Below are positions 1 to 8,857 of a stretch of DNA of 64,000 bases, piece by piece. Numbering within the stretch: the first letter of the stretch is position 1; each line of letters opens with the position of its first letter. The translations under genes were made by a program, and so were the position numbers. The notes beneath the pieces are model-generated. The model was not told where the DNA came from, did no database searches, and worked only from the letters and a program-made list of their open reading frames with translations. Origin of the DNA: Pseudoxanthomonas sp. 3HH-4 (GTDB lineage: Bacteria; Pseudomonadota; Gammaproteobacteria; Xanthomonadales; Xanthomonadaceae); NCBI RefSeq assembly GCF_006716465.1, contig NZ_VFPB01000002.1, positions 186,001-250,000 on the forward strand. The letters are read 5' to 3'.

Positions 1-1324
1 ATGCGCCCAGCGACTGGGGCGTCAGCGCATCCAGCAGGATCAGCGTACTCGGACGGCCACCGGCATAGCTGCGGTGCGGATCATCGCTGTGCTGGCCATT
101 GGCGAGCGCCTCGCTCTGCGCCAGCAGGTTGGACAGCAGCGCGCGGTGGTTCTCCGCGTAAGGCGCGTCGCTGTTGACCGTGCCGACGAAATCCAGCGGC
201 ACGATGCCCGTGCCCTGGTGCAAGGCCTGGAAGAAGCTGTGCTGCACGTCCGTGCCTGCGCCACCCCACCACACGGGCACCGTATCGACGCCTACCGGGC
301 TGCCGTCCAGCTTGACCGACTTGCCCAGGCTTTCCATCACCAGCTGCTGCAGGTAGGCCGGCAGCAGCGCCAGGCGTTGGTCGTAGGTCATCACGCCCTG
401 CGCCGCATGGCCGAGGACGTTCCTGTTCCACACGGCCGTCAACGCATGGCGCACCGCGATGTTGTCGGCCAGCGGGGTGCCGATGACGTGTGCATCGAAC
501 GATGACGCGCCTTCAAGCAGTTGCTCGAAACGAGGGAAACCGATCGCCAGCGCGATCGGCAGACCGACCGCCGACCACAGCGAATAGCGCCCGCCGACCC
601 AGTCCCACATCGGCAGCACGCGTTCGGCAGCGATGTCGAATGCCGCCGCCGCACGCTCGGGATTCGCGCTGACGGCGTAGAGCCGTTCGCTGCCGCCCAG
701 CCAGTCGCGCAGGATGGTGCCGTTGAGCAGCGTTTCCTGCGTACCGAATGTCTTGGAAATCAGCACCGCCGCGGTGCGTGCCGGGTCCAGCGGAGCCAGC
801 GTACGCTGCGCGGCTGCCCCGTCCACATTGGACAGGAAGTGCACGCGGAAACGGCCCGGCAATGGGTCACGCAGGGCATCGGCTACCAGACGCGGCCCCA
901 GATCGGAACCGCCTATGCCGACGCTGACGATGTCGGTCACGTCGCTGCCTTCCAGCTGCGAGATCAGCGCCGCCATGCGCTGCCGGACATCCACTGCCGA
1001 CGCATGCGCCTCGCGTGCGACGACCGCATCGGTGTGCTGCCCGCGCAAGGCGGTATGCAGTGCCGCGCGGCCTTCGGTGACATTGACCTTCTCACCGTCG
1101 AACAGGCGCCGGAACGCACCGACCAGGTCGGCGGCACGCGCCTGCTCGAGCAGCGCCTGCCATGCCGGCGCATCATAGGACTGGCGCGCGAAGTTGAAGT
1201 ACAGCGGCCCATTGCGCACGGCGTGCTGTGCAACGCGATCGGGCTCGCGCGCCAGCAACTCACCCAGTGGGCCCCCACGCAGGCGCGTGGCGTGGGACTG
1301 CAGCGCATCGAAACCGGTGGTCAT
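1..1324 (-). CDS. pgi: Glucose-6-phosphate isomerase (C-terminus cut by window edge)
   Basis: Cytoplasmic enzyme interconverting glucose 6-phosphate and fructose 6-phosphate in glycolysis/gluconeogenesis. The reverse-strand frame is open from the ATG at 1324 to the window edge, giving about 441 residues. The sugar-phosphate isomerase signatures [10 protein letters not shown] and SKTFGTQET are present. Family members are about 500-550 residues, so roughly the last 60 or more residues lie outside the window. The ATG lies one base after the panD stop, so translation is probably coupled to panD. Recognition is firm; the 3' end is unseen. Confidence 0.95.
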   Translation of the reverse strand, partial: MTTGFDALQSHATRLRGGPLGELLAREPDRVAQHAVRNGPLYFNFARQSYDAPAWQALLEQARAADLVGAFRRLFDGEKVNVTEGRAALHTALRGQHTDAVVAREAHASAVDVRQRMAALISQLEGSDVTDIVSVGIGGSDLGPRLVADALRDPLPGRFRVHFLSNVDGAAAQRTLAPLDPARTAAVLISKTFGTQETLLNGTILRDWLGGSERLYAVSANPERAAAAFDIAAERVLPMWDWVGGRYSLWSAVGLPIALAIGFPRFEQLLEGASSFDAHVIGTPLADNIAVRHALTAVWNRNVLGHAAQGVMTYDQRLALLPAYLQQLVMESLGKSVKLDGSPVGVDTVPVWWGGAGTDVQHSFFQALHQGTGIVPLDFVGTVNSDAPYAENHRALLSNLLAQSEALANGQHSDDPHRSYAGGRPSTLILLDALTPQSLGA

Positions 1325-1325
1325 G

Positions 1326-1706
1326 TCAGGCAGCCTGCTTGGGGATGCTGCGGTTGGTGTGGGTGATGCGGTTCTGGCCGTCCACGTAGACGAGCGCGGG
1401 CTGGAACCGGTCGGCTTCCTCTTCGCTCATCGAGGCGAACGCGGCGATGATCACCAGGTCTCCCACCTGCACGTGGCGCGCGGCGCCGCCATTGAGCGAG
1501 ATGATGCCGCTGCCCTCGTCGGCGCGGATCGCGTACGTCGAGAAGCGGGCGCCGTTGGTCACGTCCCAGATATGCACCTGCTCGAATTCCCGGATGCCGG
1601 TCGCGTCCAGCAGCAGACCATCGATGGCGATGGAGCCTTCGTAGTTCAGCTCGGAATGGGTGACGGTGGCGCGGTGGATCTTGGTCTTGAGCAGGCTGAG
1701 GTGCAT
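1326..1706 (-). CDS. panD: Aspartate 1-decarboxylase
   Basis: Makes beta-alanine from L-aspartate for pantothenate/CoA synthesis. The 126-residue protein is the usual length. The self-processing site Gly24-Ser25 is visible in the context [10 protein letters not shown]; in this family cleavage turns Ser25 into the catalytic pyruvoyl group. The conserved Tyr58 is also present in [10 protein letters not shown]. It sits downstream of panC with a gap of about 100 bases and is followed immediately by pgi. Together with panC and panB it supplies the full beta-alanine and pantoate branches apart from ketopantoate reductase. Confidence 0.96.
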   Translation of the reverse strand: MHLSLLKTKIHRATVTHSELNYEGSIAIDGLLLDATGIREFEQVHIWDVTNGARFSTYAIRADEGSGIISLNGGAARHVQVGDLVIIAAFASMSEEEADRFQPALVYVDGQNRITHTNRSIPKQAA

Positions 1707-1808
1707 GTCGGCGGCAAGGGGGACGGGAACGCGAAGTTTAGCCGCTCGTGCGCGCCATGGCGTGCATACCCGTGCAACACCGCGTACGGCGCCGGACCGC
1801 CTGCGCCG

Positions 1809-2651
1809 TCAGAACTCCAGATTGTCGATCAGGCGCGTACGCCCCAGCTTCGCTGCGATCAGCGCGACCTTCGCGCCCTGTTCGCCATCCTGCGGCTCGC
1901 TCAGGTCGTGACGGCGGACCACCGTGTAGTCGACCGCATAGCCCACGCCGGCAAGGTGCCGCGCGGCGTCGGCCTCGACCTGCGCACGTGAATGCCCGGC
2001 CAGCAGACCTTCACGCATTGCGATCAGGGTCCTGCGGATTTCTGCGGCACGCGGCCGCTCGTCCGCGGACAGGTACTGGTTGCGCGAACTCATCGCCAGG
2101 CCATCGGCCTCGCGCACGATGCTGCCCGCCAGGACCTGCACGGGGAATGCGAGGTCGGTGACCATCTGCCGGATCACCGCCAGTTGCTGGTAATCCTTCT
2201 TGCCGAAGGCGGCGACGTCGGGCAGCACCTGGTTGAACAGGCGACTGACCACCGTGCATACCCCGTCGAAGTGGCCGGGCCGGTGCGCGCCTTCCAGCAC
2301 GCTGCTGACGCCGGGCACGTGCACCTTGGCCGCCAGTTCGACCCCGAACGGATACATCGACTCGACCGTCGGCAGCCACAGGACATCGCAGCCGGCGCCT
2401 TCGAGCCCGCTCATGTCCGCTTCGGGCGTGCGCGGGTACCGGGTGAAGTCCTCGTTGGGTCCGAACTGGGTCGGATTGACGAACACACTGGACACCACGC
2501 GGTCGGCGTACTGGCGGGCCAGCATCACCAGCGAGTAGTGCCCCGCATGCAGGTTGCCCATCGTGGGCACGAAACCGACACGCAAGCCCTGCTGCTTCCA
2601 TTCCCTGACGCGTGCACGCAATGCGTCAAGCTGGGTAATGGTCTCGATCAT
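1809..2651 (-). CDS. panC: Pantothenate synthetase (pantoate--beta-alanine ligase)
   Basis: Condenses D-pantoate with beta-alanine using ATP, through a pantoyl-adenylate, in the cytoplasm. It has 280 residues, the normal family length. The nucleotidyltransferase HxGH-type motif appears near the N-terminus in PTMGNLHAGHYSLV, and a later TKLxFNxVQP-equivalent region (SRLFNQVLPDVAAFGKKDYQ) binds ATP. The ATG at 2651 directly opens the conserved MIETITQLDALR start. It lies 36 bases after panB in the same direction, consistent with a panB-panC-panD transcription unit. Confidence 0.96.
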   Translation of the reverse strand: MIETITQLDALRARVREWKQQGLRVGFVPTMGNLHAGHYSLVMLARQYADRVVSSVFVNPTQFGPNEDFTRYPRTPEADMSGLEGAGCDVLWLPTVESMYPFGVELAAKVHVPGVSSVLEGAHRPGHFDGVCTVVSRLFNQVLPDVAAFGKKDYQQLAVIRQMVTDLAFPVQVLAGSIVREADGLAMSSRNQYLSADERPRAAEIRRTLIAMREGLLAGHSRAQVEADAARHLAGVGYAVDYTVVRRHDLSEPQDGEQGAKVALIAAKLGRTRLIDNLEF

Positions 2652-2687
2652 CGTGGCCCCTGTGGCGTGTCGTTGCGCGCAGCGCGG

Positions 2688-3500
2688 TCAGTAGGAATGG
2701 GCGTCGTCGGGGAACGCCCCGCTGCGCACCGCGTCGGCATAGGCGCGCACCGCGCCCGCGACTGAACCGCCTTCGGCAAGGAAGTCCTTGACGAACTTCG
2801 GTCGCCGGTGTCCCGTATCGAGGCCGAGGAAATCGTGCAGCACCAGCACCTGCCCGTCGCAGCCGGGGCCGGCGCCGATGCCGATGGTGGGAATGGCGAT
2901 GTCGGCCGTGATCGCGGCGGCCAGCGACGACGGCACGCATTCAAGCACCAGCATCTGCGCCCCTGCCTCCGCCACGGCACGCGCATCGTCGCGCAGCTGC
3001 GCGGCGGCCGCTTCACCGCGACCCTGTACGCGATAACCACCGAACTTCAACACCGACTGTGGCGTCAGGCCCAGGTGCGCGCAGACCGGAATGTCGCGCT
3101 CGACCAGGAAACGGATGACGTCGAGCTTGTGCCCCGCGCCTTCCAGCTTGACCATCTCGGCGCCCGCCTGCAGCAATGCAGTCGCGGCGTCGAGCGCACG
3201 CTCGGGCGTGGCATCGGACTGGAACGGCAGGTCAGACACCAGCAGCGCGCGGGTCAATCCACGCGCCACAACGCGGGTGTGGTAGGCGATGTCGTCCACC
3301 GTCACCGGCAGCGTGGAGTCGTGGCCCTGCACCACCATGCCCAGCGAATCACCGATCAGCACCAGGTCGATGCCATTGGCATCCATGACCCGGGCGAAAC
3401 TGTTGTCGTAGGCCGTCAGCATGACCAGCCTGCGGCCCTCGCGCTTGGCGTCGGCGAGGGCGGGAACGGTCCAGGGCTTGCTGTCTGCGTGCGTGCTCAT
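2688..3500 (-). CDS. panB: 3-methyl-2-oxobutanoate hydroxymethyltransferase
   Basis: Transfers a hydroxymethyl group from 5,10-methylene-THF to 2-oxoisovalerate to give ketopantoate, the first step of pantothenate synthesis. The 270-residue protein shows family landmarks: [14 protein letters not shown] near the N-terminus, the metal-binding region [20 protein letters not shown], and the active-site stretch [16 protein letters not shown]. It starts 17 bases after folK ends on the same strand, so folate (folK) and pantothenate genes appear co-transcribed; PanB itself consumes a folate cofactor. Confidence 0.96.
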   Translation of the reverse strand: MSTHADSKPWTVPALADAKREGRRLVMLTAYDNSFARVMDANGIDLVLIGDSLGMVVQGHDSTLPVTVDDIAYHTRVVARGLTRALLVSDLPFQSDATPERALDAATALLQAGAEMVKLEGAGHKLDVIRFLVERDIPVCAHLGLTPQSVLKFGGYRVQGRGEAAAAQLRDDARAVAEAGAQMLVLECVPSSLAAAITADIAIPTIGIGAGPGCDGQVLVLHDFLGLDTGHRRPKFVKDFLAEGGSVAGAVRAYADAVRSGAFPDDAHSY

Positions 3501-3517
3501 AGCCCCGCATTATCCAC

Positions 3518-4009
3518 TCATAAGGGATGGATGTTGGACATTTCCAGCACGGACACAGCGTCCCGCGCCTCGCCGTAACCCGGGATACGGGCATCCGGCA
3601 TGACCTCCAGCAACGGAACCAGCGCGAACGCACGCTCGTGCAGGTGCGGGTGAGGCACGCGCAGTCCCGGTTCGTCGATCACCGCATCACCGTAGAGCAG
3701 CAGATCCAGGTCCAGCGTGCGCGGGCCCCAGCGTTCGCCATCGATCCGATGACGGCCGAAGTCCGCTTCCACCGCCAGCAGCAGATCGAGCAGCGCGCGC
3801 GGCGACAGGCTCGTCTCCAGCAGCACGGCCGCATTGATGAAGTCAGGCTGGTCTTCCCTGCCCCACGCGGGCGTTCGGTAACAACGCGACATCCGCCGCA
3901 CCGTGACCTCTTCGCGTTGCCCGAGCGCGATCACGGCCTGTCGCAACGTGCCTGCGGCATCGCCGAGATTGGCTCCCAGGCCGATGCAGGCCTGGACCAT
4001 TGTCTTCAT
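3518..4009 (-). CDS. folK: 2-amino-4-hydroxy-6-hydroxymethyldihydropteridine pyrophosphokinase
   Basis: HPPK transfers pyrophosphate from ATP to 6-hydroxymethyl-dihydropterin in folate synthesis. The 163-residue length is typical. The signature GERWGPRTLDLDLLLYGD is present, containing the conserved Arg/Trp loop and the DLDLL metal-binding aspartates, and the N-terminal IGLGANLGD strand is intact. Its ATG at 4009 overlaps the pcnB stop by four bases (ATGA), so translation is coupled. The order pcnB-folK-panB is common in gammaproteobacteria. Confidence 0.95.
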   Translation of the reverse strand: MKTMVQACIGLGANLGDAAGTLRQAVIALGQREEVTVRRMSRCYRTPAWGREDQPDFINAAVLLETSLSPRALLDLLLAVEADFGRHRIDGERWGPRTLDLDLLLYGDAVIDEPGLRVPHPHLHERAFALVPLLEVMPDARIPGYGEARDAVSVLEMSNIHPL

Positions 4010-5337
4010 TCGGGCGACGAAGCCGTGCTGCGGGAACGGCGACGGCGACGACGCTTGGATGCCGGCGCACCTTCTTCACCGAAGGAATCGCCCGGCACCG
4101 CGACGCCGAGCGTAGCCGCGAGCTCTTCGCCGGATTGCGTCTGTGCATCACGCCAGAACGCGACGTCCTCGGCGTGTTGTTCGGGCGATGCCGCGAGCCT
4201 CAACGCCAGGAAGTCGAACGCCGCACGGAAACGCGGATGCGACAGCAGCCGCGTCACGCGCTTGCGCTGGCGGTTGCCGAAGCGGGTCTGCAGCAACCAG
4301 ATTTCCTGCATCGGCAACGAGAAGCGGCGCGGCAACGCCACGGTATTCAACTGGTGCAGCGTGACGCGGTCGGCGGCGCGTCGCTGGGCTTCTTCGGCGT
4401 GCACGCCTTGGGCCTGCAGCCCCATCAGGGCACGGCAGTACGCCGGCCAGAGCAGCAACGCGAACAGGAAAGCCGGCGATACGGGTTCGTCGTTGGCGAC
4501 GCGCTGGTCGGTTCCAGTCAGCCCGGCCATCACCATCCGGCGCAATGCGCCGCTGCGGTTGGACGCCAGCGCCGCAGCGGTCTCGGGGAGGAGCACCTTC
4601 AGCAAACCGAAGCGCTCAAGCCCTTCGAAACTGGCGACCGCATGGCCGGACAGGAACAGCTTCAGGATTTCCTCGAACAGGCGGGCGGGCGCGGCTTCCG
4701 AAAGCAGCGGTGCCAGCCGGCCGATGGGTTCGGCGGTGGCCGCTTCGATCTCGAAATCGAGCTTCGCCGCCAGCCTGACCGCACGCAGCATGCGCACCGG
4801 GTCTTCCTGGTAGCGGAGTTCCGGTTCGCCGATCAGCTTCAGGCGACGCGCCATCACGTCTTCGAAGCCGCCCACGTAGTCGCGCACGGAAAAGTCGTCG
4901 ATGGCGTAGTACAACGCGTTGGCGGTGAAGTCGCGGCGCACCGCATCGTCTTCCACGGTGCCGTACACGTTGTCGCGGACGAGGCGGCCATTGTCCATCT
5001 CGCGGTCGCCACTGCCATCGTCGACGTTGGCGCGGAAGGTGGCGACTTCGATGATCTCGCGACCGAACACCACGTGCGCCAGGCGGAAGCGGCGCCCGAT
5101 CAGGCGGCAATTGCGGAACTGCTGGCGCACCTGTTCCGGCGTGGCATCGGTGGCCACGTCGAAATCCTTGGGGTGGCCACCCACGAGCAGGTCACGCACT
5201 GCGCCGCCGACCAGGTAGGCCTGGAAGCCGGCATCCCGCAAGCGGTAGAGCACGCGCAGCGCATTCGGGCTGATGTCCTTGCGCGAGATGGTGTGCTGGT
5301 CGCGGGGAATGGTTCGCAGAGCAGTGAGCGGCGTAAT
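4006..5337 (-). CDS. pcnB: Poly(A) polymerase I (start codon uncertain, possibly AUU)
   Basis: Adds 3' poly(A) tails to RNA and so promotes decay. The nucleotidyltransferase head motif VGGAVRDLL is followed by the two-aspartate motif KDFDVATDAT, and then by the RNA/ATP-binding stretch CRLIGRRFRLAHVVFG. The C-terminus is basic (KRRRRRRSR), as in E. coli PcnB. The frame stays open to a TTG at 5433 (GTG at 5430), but that extension crosses the tRNA-Glu promoter. No ATG exists before the conserved TIPRDQHTISRKDI block. An in-frame ATT at 5337, nine bases after GGA, would give 443 residues, and E. coli pcnB is known to start at AUU. The end coordinate here uses that inferred start; CTG or the upstream GTG/TTG remain possible. 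Confidence 0.9.
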   Translation of the reverse strand: MTPLTALRTIPRDQHTISRKDISPNALRVLYRLRDAGFQAYLVGGAVRDLLVGGHPKDFDVATDATPEQVRQQFRNCRLIGRRFRLAHVVFGREIIEVATFRANVDDGSGDREMDNGRLVRDNVYGTVEDDAVRRDFTANALYYAIDDFSVRDYVGGFEDVMARRLKLIGEPELRYQEDPVRMLRAVRLAAKLDFEIEAATAEPIGRLAPLLSEAAPARLFEEILKLFLSGHAVASFEGLERFGLLKVLLPETAAALASNRSGALRRMVMAGLTGTDQRVANDEPVSPAFLFALLLWPAYCRALMGLQAQGVHAEEAQRRAADRVTLHQLNTVALPRRFSLPMQEIWLLQTRFGNRQRKRVTRLLSHPRFRAAFDFLALRLAASPEQHAEDVAFWRDAQTQSGEELAATLGVAVPGDSFGEEGAPASKRRRRRRSRSTASSPE

Positions 5338-5380
5338 AGCGGCGGTTCCATGCAGGTGGGTCGCACGGCTGCCAGGATGA

Positions 5381-5409
5381 TTGCCCTGGGCCGGGTCGCC
5401 GCCTATACT
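5381..5409 (+). promoter_or_regulatory. Sigma70-type promoter of tRNA-Glu
   Basis: TTGCCC at 5381-5386 and TATACT at 5404-5409 are separated by exactly 17 bases. They sit about 28 bases upstream of the mature tRNA start, which allows a short 5' leader for RNase P removal. It lies inside the maximal open frame of the divergent pcnB gene, which bears on where pcnB really starts. Confidence 0.7.
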
Positions 5410-5437
5410 AATCCGCTGAGCCGGTTTCACCAAAAAC

Positions 5438-5512
5438 GCTCCCTTCGTCTAGAGGTTAGGACGTGGCCCTCTCAAGGCTAAAACAGGGGTTCGAGTCCCC
5501 TAGGGAGCGCCA
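5438..5512 (+). tRNA. tRNA-Glu (anticodon CTC)
   Basis: A 75-base cloverleaf. The acceptor stem GCTCCCT (5438-5444) pairs with AGGGAGC (5502-5508), followed by discriminator G and an encoded CCA (5510-5512). The anticodon loop CTCTCAA (5469-5475) carries CTC at 5471-5473 and reads GAG glutamate codons, the favoured Glu codon in a high-GC genome. The T arm GGGGTTCGAGTCCCC is perfect. A strong promoter lies upstream and an intrinsic terminator downstream, so it is a monocistronic tRNA unit. Confidence 0.97.
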
Positions 5513-5562
5513 TCCGGCACAGGGCCACGGGTTGAGAACCATGGCCGGTGAATCGGCTCAAG

Positions 5563-5588
5563 ACCCCGCTCCGGCGGGGTTTTGTGTT
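5563..5588 (+). terminator. Intrinsic terminator after tRNA-Glu
   Basis: Stem ACCCCGC (5563-5569), loop TCCG, and GCGGGGT (5574-5580), followed by a T-rich tail (TTTGTGTTT). It lies 50 bases after the tRNA and ends that transcript before the two-component operon promoter. Confidence 0.85.
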
Positions 5589-5611
5589 TCCACTGCCCGT
5601 GCCATTCCTAG

Positions 5612-5644
5612 ATTAAAGACTGTTTAATCGCTTCCACCTAGCAT
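5612..5644 (+). promoter_or_regulatory. Probable PmrA/QseB-type operator and promoter of the two-component operon
   Basis: ATTAAA (5612-5617), N5, TTTAAT (5623-5628) fits the hTTAAd-N5-hTTAAd layout described for PmrA boxes. It is also a perfect palindrome when extended to GATTAAA/TTTAATC. Exactly ten bases follow, then TAGCAT (5639-5644) as a -10 candidate, the geometry of class II activation by OmpR-family regulators. No good -35 is present, which suits an activator-dependent promoter. The same layout recurs upstream of mipA (10311-10343). Autoregulation by the adjacent response regulator is inferred. Confidence 0.6.
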
Positions 5645-5673
5645 GGCCCCCCCGCCATCCCCAAGGGTCGCCC

Positions 5674-6339
5674 GTGTCGCGCCTGCTCCTGGTTGAAGAC
5701 GATCGCATGCTCGGCGACGCACTGGCCGCCGCACTGGCACAGGATGGCTGGTCCATCGATCGTGCAGAGGATGCGTCTGCGGCCCGCCTCGCCCTGGTGG
5801 ACCACGGCTACACGGCGGTCCTGCTGGATCTCGGCCTGCCTCGGGGGTCGGGGCTGGACGTGCTGGCCGCACTGCGCCAGCGCTACGACACCACCCCGGT
5901 CCTCATCATCACCGCCCGCGACCAGCTGAGCGATCGTGTTCGTGGCCTGGACGCCGGCGCCGACGACTACATCGTCAAACCCTTCGAAACCGGCGAACTC
6001 GGCGCACGCCTGCGTGCCGTGGTGCGACGGACCCAGGGGCGCGTTGCACCCGTGCTGCGCCACGGCGACATCGTGCTGGACCCGGCGGATCGTTCGGTCC
6101 GCCAGAACGACCGCCCCATCAAGCTCGGCGTACACGAATACCGCACCCTGCTGGCACTGATGGAGCGTCCCGGCCGCGTGATCGCGCGCGAAACTCTGGA
6201 GTCGCTGGTCTATGGCGGGGATGGGGCAATCGAGAGCAACACCATCGCGGTCTACATCCACCAGTTGCGCAAGAAGCTCGGCGACGGCGTCATCGCCACC
6301 GTGCACGGTTTCGGCTACCGGCTTGGAGAAGGCGAATGA
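5674..6339 (+). CDS. OmpR-family response regulator (QseB/PmrA type)
   Basis: A 221-residue DNA-binding response regulator starting at GTG 5674. The receiver domain (about 1-115) has the acidic pocket E8/D9/D10, phospho-acceptor Asp52 in LLDLGLPRG, Thr80 and Lys102 in VKPF. The winged-helix effector domain (about 125-218) ends in the usual HTVRGFGYRL-like stretch (TVHGFGYRLG). It overlaps the kinase gene by four bases (ATGA). Length and sequence style match QseB, PmrA and TctD members; the specific signal cannot be told from sequence. A palindromic TTAA box 46 bases upstream is its probable own binding site. Confidence 0.93.
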   Translation: MSRLLLVEDDRMLGDALAAALAQDGWSIDRAEDASAARLALVDHGYTAVLLDLGLPRGSGLDVLAALRQRYDTTPVLIITARDQLSDRVRGLDAGADDYIVKPFETGELGARLRAVVRRTQGRVAPVLRHGDIVLDPADRSVRQNDRPIKLGVHEYRTLLALMERPGRVIARETLESLVYGGDGAIESNTIAVYIHQLRKKLGDGVIATVHGFGYRLGEGE

Positions 6340-7712
6340 GCCACCATTCACTGAAAACCAAACTGTTGCTGGCCGTGATGACGCCCCTGGCGTTGGGATG
6401 GGCATGCTGGCTGGGCGGACAGCACTTCCAGATGACGCGGCAGCAGAAGGGGCATGAGGACCATTTCCTTCAGGAGGTCGGCGAGCAGATCCTGCTGTCG
6501 ATGCCGGCCAACCTCGACGCACTGAGCGAAGGGCCCCGCCTCCAGTTGCCCACGCGCGCCCGCTCCACCTACAGGAAATTCGAAACCCTGCGTTACCAGG
6601 TGTGGATCCTCGGCCGGCACCATCCTGTCGTGCTGTCGGCCGGCGCACCGACCGAGCCGCTGCGTCCCGATTTCGAACCCGGCTTCGTGATCAGCCAGGT
6701 GGGCGGCGAACCATGGCGCGTCTATGCCATCACCGACGCCAGCGGCCGCATCCAGGTGCAGGCCGGCATGGCGCAGTCCGCCATGCGCGCGGAACTGGCC
6801 CACTGGGTGAAGATCAGCCTGTGGAGCGGAATCGGCATCCTGCTGGTATTGGCCATGACGGTGGGCCTGGCGATCCACTGGAGCCTGAGGCCGATGAACC
6901 GCCTGCGCCGGGACATGGCGCAACGCGATGCACACGATCTCGCTCCACTGCCATCCACGGGCATGCCGCGCGAGATCCGGCCGCTGGTGGATTCGTTCAA
7001 CCTGCTGCTCGAACGCCTGTCCCATGCCATGCGGGGTGAGAGGCAGTTCCTTGCAGACGCTGCGCACGAACTTCGCACACCACTCGCCGCGCTGCTCACG
7101 CAGACCCAGGTCGCGCTGCGCGCCGGCACCCAGGCCGACGCGCATGCGGCACTGGAGCAGTTGGCGCAGGGCATCCAGCGCACCTCTCGGCTCGCGCAGC
7201 AGTTGCTCGACTCTGCACGCGTGGATGCGTCGCCCCTGCGCGAAGACCGTCCCATCGTCGCGCTGCCCGATGTGGTGACGATGGTGGCGCGCGAGTTCGA
7301 ATCGATGGCGTCGCGACGCCAGCAGATCCTCGCGATCCACGCCGAGCCGGCCAGCGTCCAGGGTGACCTGGACGATCTCGGCATCCTCGCCCGCAACCTG
7401 CTGGACAACGCGGTGCGCTACAGCGGCGAAGGAACCCGCATCGAAGTCGCCTGCGGCACGGACCCCGATGGCACGAGTGCCTGGCTGACGGTTCGCGACA
7501 ATGGCCCCGGTGTCCACCCGGACGAACGCGAGCGCATCTTCGAGCGCTTCTTCCGCGGCAGCCATGGCAATGGCGAACGCGGCAGCGGCATCGGCCTTTC
7601 GCTGGTCCAGCGTATCGCGCGCGCGCACGAGGCGACGATCACGGTGGGTGACGGCATCGCCGGCCGTGGCTTCGGTTGCAGGGTCGGGTTCAGTGCGGCC
7701 CAGGACGCATGA
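6336..7712 (+). CDS. Sensor histidine kinase (QseC/PmrB-like), partner of the upstream regulator
   Basis: A 458-residue inner-membrane kinase. An N-terminal membrane segment (about 9-28) and a second one (about 158-178) flank a periplasmic sensor region of about 130 residues. A HAMP segment follows (SLRPMNRLRRDMAQRDAHDL). The phospho-acceptor is His244 in DAAHELRTPLAAL. The ATP-binding domain shows the N box NLLDNAVRYSG, G1 DNGPGV and G2 GSGIGLSL. Periplasmic sensor architecture and size resemble QseC. No acidic Fe3+-binding motif is obvious, so the ligand is not assigned. Confidence 0.93.
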   Translation: MSHHSLKTKLLLAVMTPLALGWACWLGGQHFQMTRQQKGHEDHFLQEVGEQILLSMPANLDALSEGPRLQLPTRARSTYRKFETLRYQVWILGRHHPVVLSAGAPTEPLRPDFEPGFVISQVGGEPWRVYAITDASGRIQVQAGMAQSAMRAELAHWVKISLWSGIGILLVLAMTVGLAIHWSLRPMNRLRRDMAQRDAHDLAPLPSTGMPREIRPLVDSFNLLLERLSHAMRGERQFLADAAHELRTPLAALLTQTQVALRAGTQADAHAALEQLAQGIQRTSRLAQQLLDSARVDASPLREDRPIVALPDVVTMVAREFESMASRRQQILAIHAEPASVQGDLDDLGILARNLLDNAVRYSGEGTRIEVACGTDPDGTSAWLTVRDNGPGVHPDERERIFERFFRGSHGNGERGSGIGLSLVQRIARAHEATITVGDGIAGRGFGCRVGFSAAQDA

Positions 7713-7727
7713 GCCGCGCGACGCACC

Positions 7728-8857
7728 TCACTCGCTGCGCCACCACGGATGCGTGCCTTCGGGTTGCCTGACGACCAGCGGCTGGCCGATCACGGGCGTG
7801 GTGATGTCCACGCCCGCTTGCCGCGAAAGGGTGTACAGCGTTTCCATCGGCTCGCTCCATCCATGAAAAGCCAGGTCGAAGGTGCTGTTGTGGATCGGCA
7901 GCAACCACTTACCGCCAAGGTCGAGGTGCGCCTGCAGGGTCTGCTCGGGCAGCATGTGGACGTCCTGCCAACGGCGGTCGTAGGCACCACATTCCAGCAA
8001 CGTGATGTCGAAAGGCCCCATGCGTTCGCCGATCGCGCGGAAACCGTCGAAGTAGCCCGTGTCCCCGCTGAAGAAGATCCGGAGGTCGTCCGACTGGATC
8101 ACCCATGACGCCCACAGCGTCGCATTGCGGTCGAATGGCGTGCGGCCGGAAAAATGCTGCGACGGCGTCGCGGTGAAACGCACGCCGTGCAACGCGACAT
8201 CGCCCCACCAGTCCAGTTGCCGGACCTTGTCGCGCGGCACGCCCCAACGGACCAGACGATCACCCACGCCAAGCGGGGTGAGGAACACATCCGTCTTGGC
8301 TGCCAGCGCACGCACCGCGTCGCGGTCGAGATGATCGTAGTGGTCGTGCGACAGCACCACGGCGGAAAGATGCGGCAGTTGTTCAATGGTCAGCGGCGGC
8401 GCGTGGAAACGCTTCGGTCCGGCCCACTGGACCGGCGACGCACGCTCGGAGAACACCGGATCGGTCAGCCAGAACCGTCCGTCCAGCTTCATCAGCACCG
8501 TGGAATGCCCCAGCCGGTACAGCGTCCCGTCTGCTGCGTGGTCCAACTGCGCCACCGTCAGTGCCTGCACGGGGATCGTGCCGGCAGGCACCGTGCCTGC
8601 CGGTTTGCCGCCGATGAGGAAATCCCACCAGAGCCTGCCGGTCTGGCGCCAGCCCAGCGGCGTGGCTTGCGCGCGTTCTGGAATCCATCCTCGCCGAACT
8701 GGGGCGATTGCGGATACGGCACCGTGTTGCAGCCGGGCAGGCTGGCATACCCGAAGGCGGTGGCGGAAACGCAGGCGGCCGCGACCAGCCGCCGCAAGTG
8801 CCTCCGCCCTCTTCGGGGCTCAAGGCGGCACGGATGTCTTCTGGGTACGTCAGTCAT
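7728..8857 (-). CDS. MBL-fold hydrolase, predicted lipoprotein, interrupted by a frameshift near 8670
   Basis: A metallo-beta-lactamase-fold hydrolase of the NAPE-PLD/RomA-like group, with metal motif SHDHYDHLD and the later SGDTGY, ECGAYD and PIHNSTF elements. The long frame (7728-8591, GTG start) lacks its N-terminus. In-frame sequence continues upstream as WDFLIGG and ATPLGWRQTG. A second frame, from an ATG at 8857, gives a signal peptide with lipobox LPGC and then PQSPQFGEDGFQNA, as expected for family N-termini. The two halves join if one base is restored in the GCGCGCG tract at 8669-8675. The ATG at 8857 overlaps the stop of the upstream gene, supporting that start. It may be a real pseudogene, a phase-variable tract or a sequencing error. 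Confidence 0.75.

Noticed and set aside
5433..5438. Using TTG 5433 as the certain pcnB start
   Set aside because: It would place the N-terminus across a near-consensus tRNA promoter and adds residues not matching PcnB family starts; kept only as an alternative.
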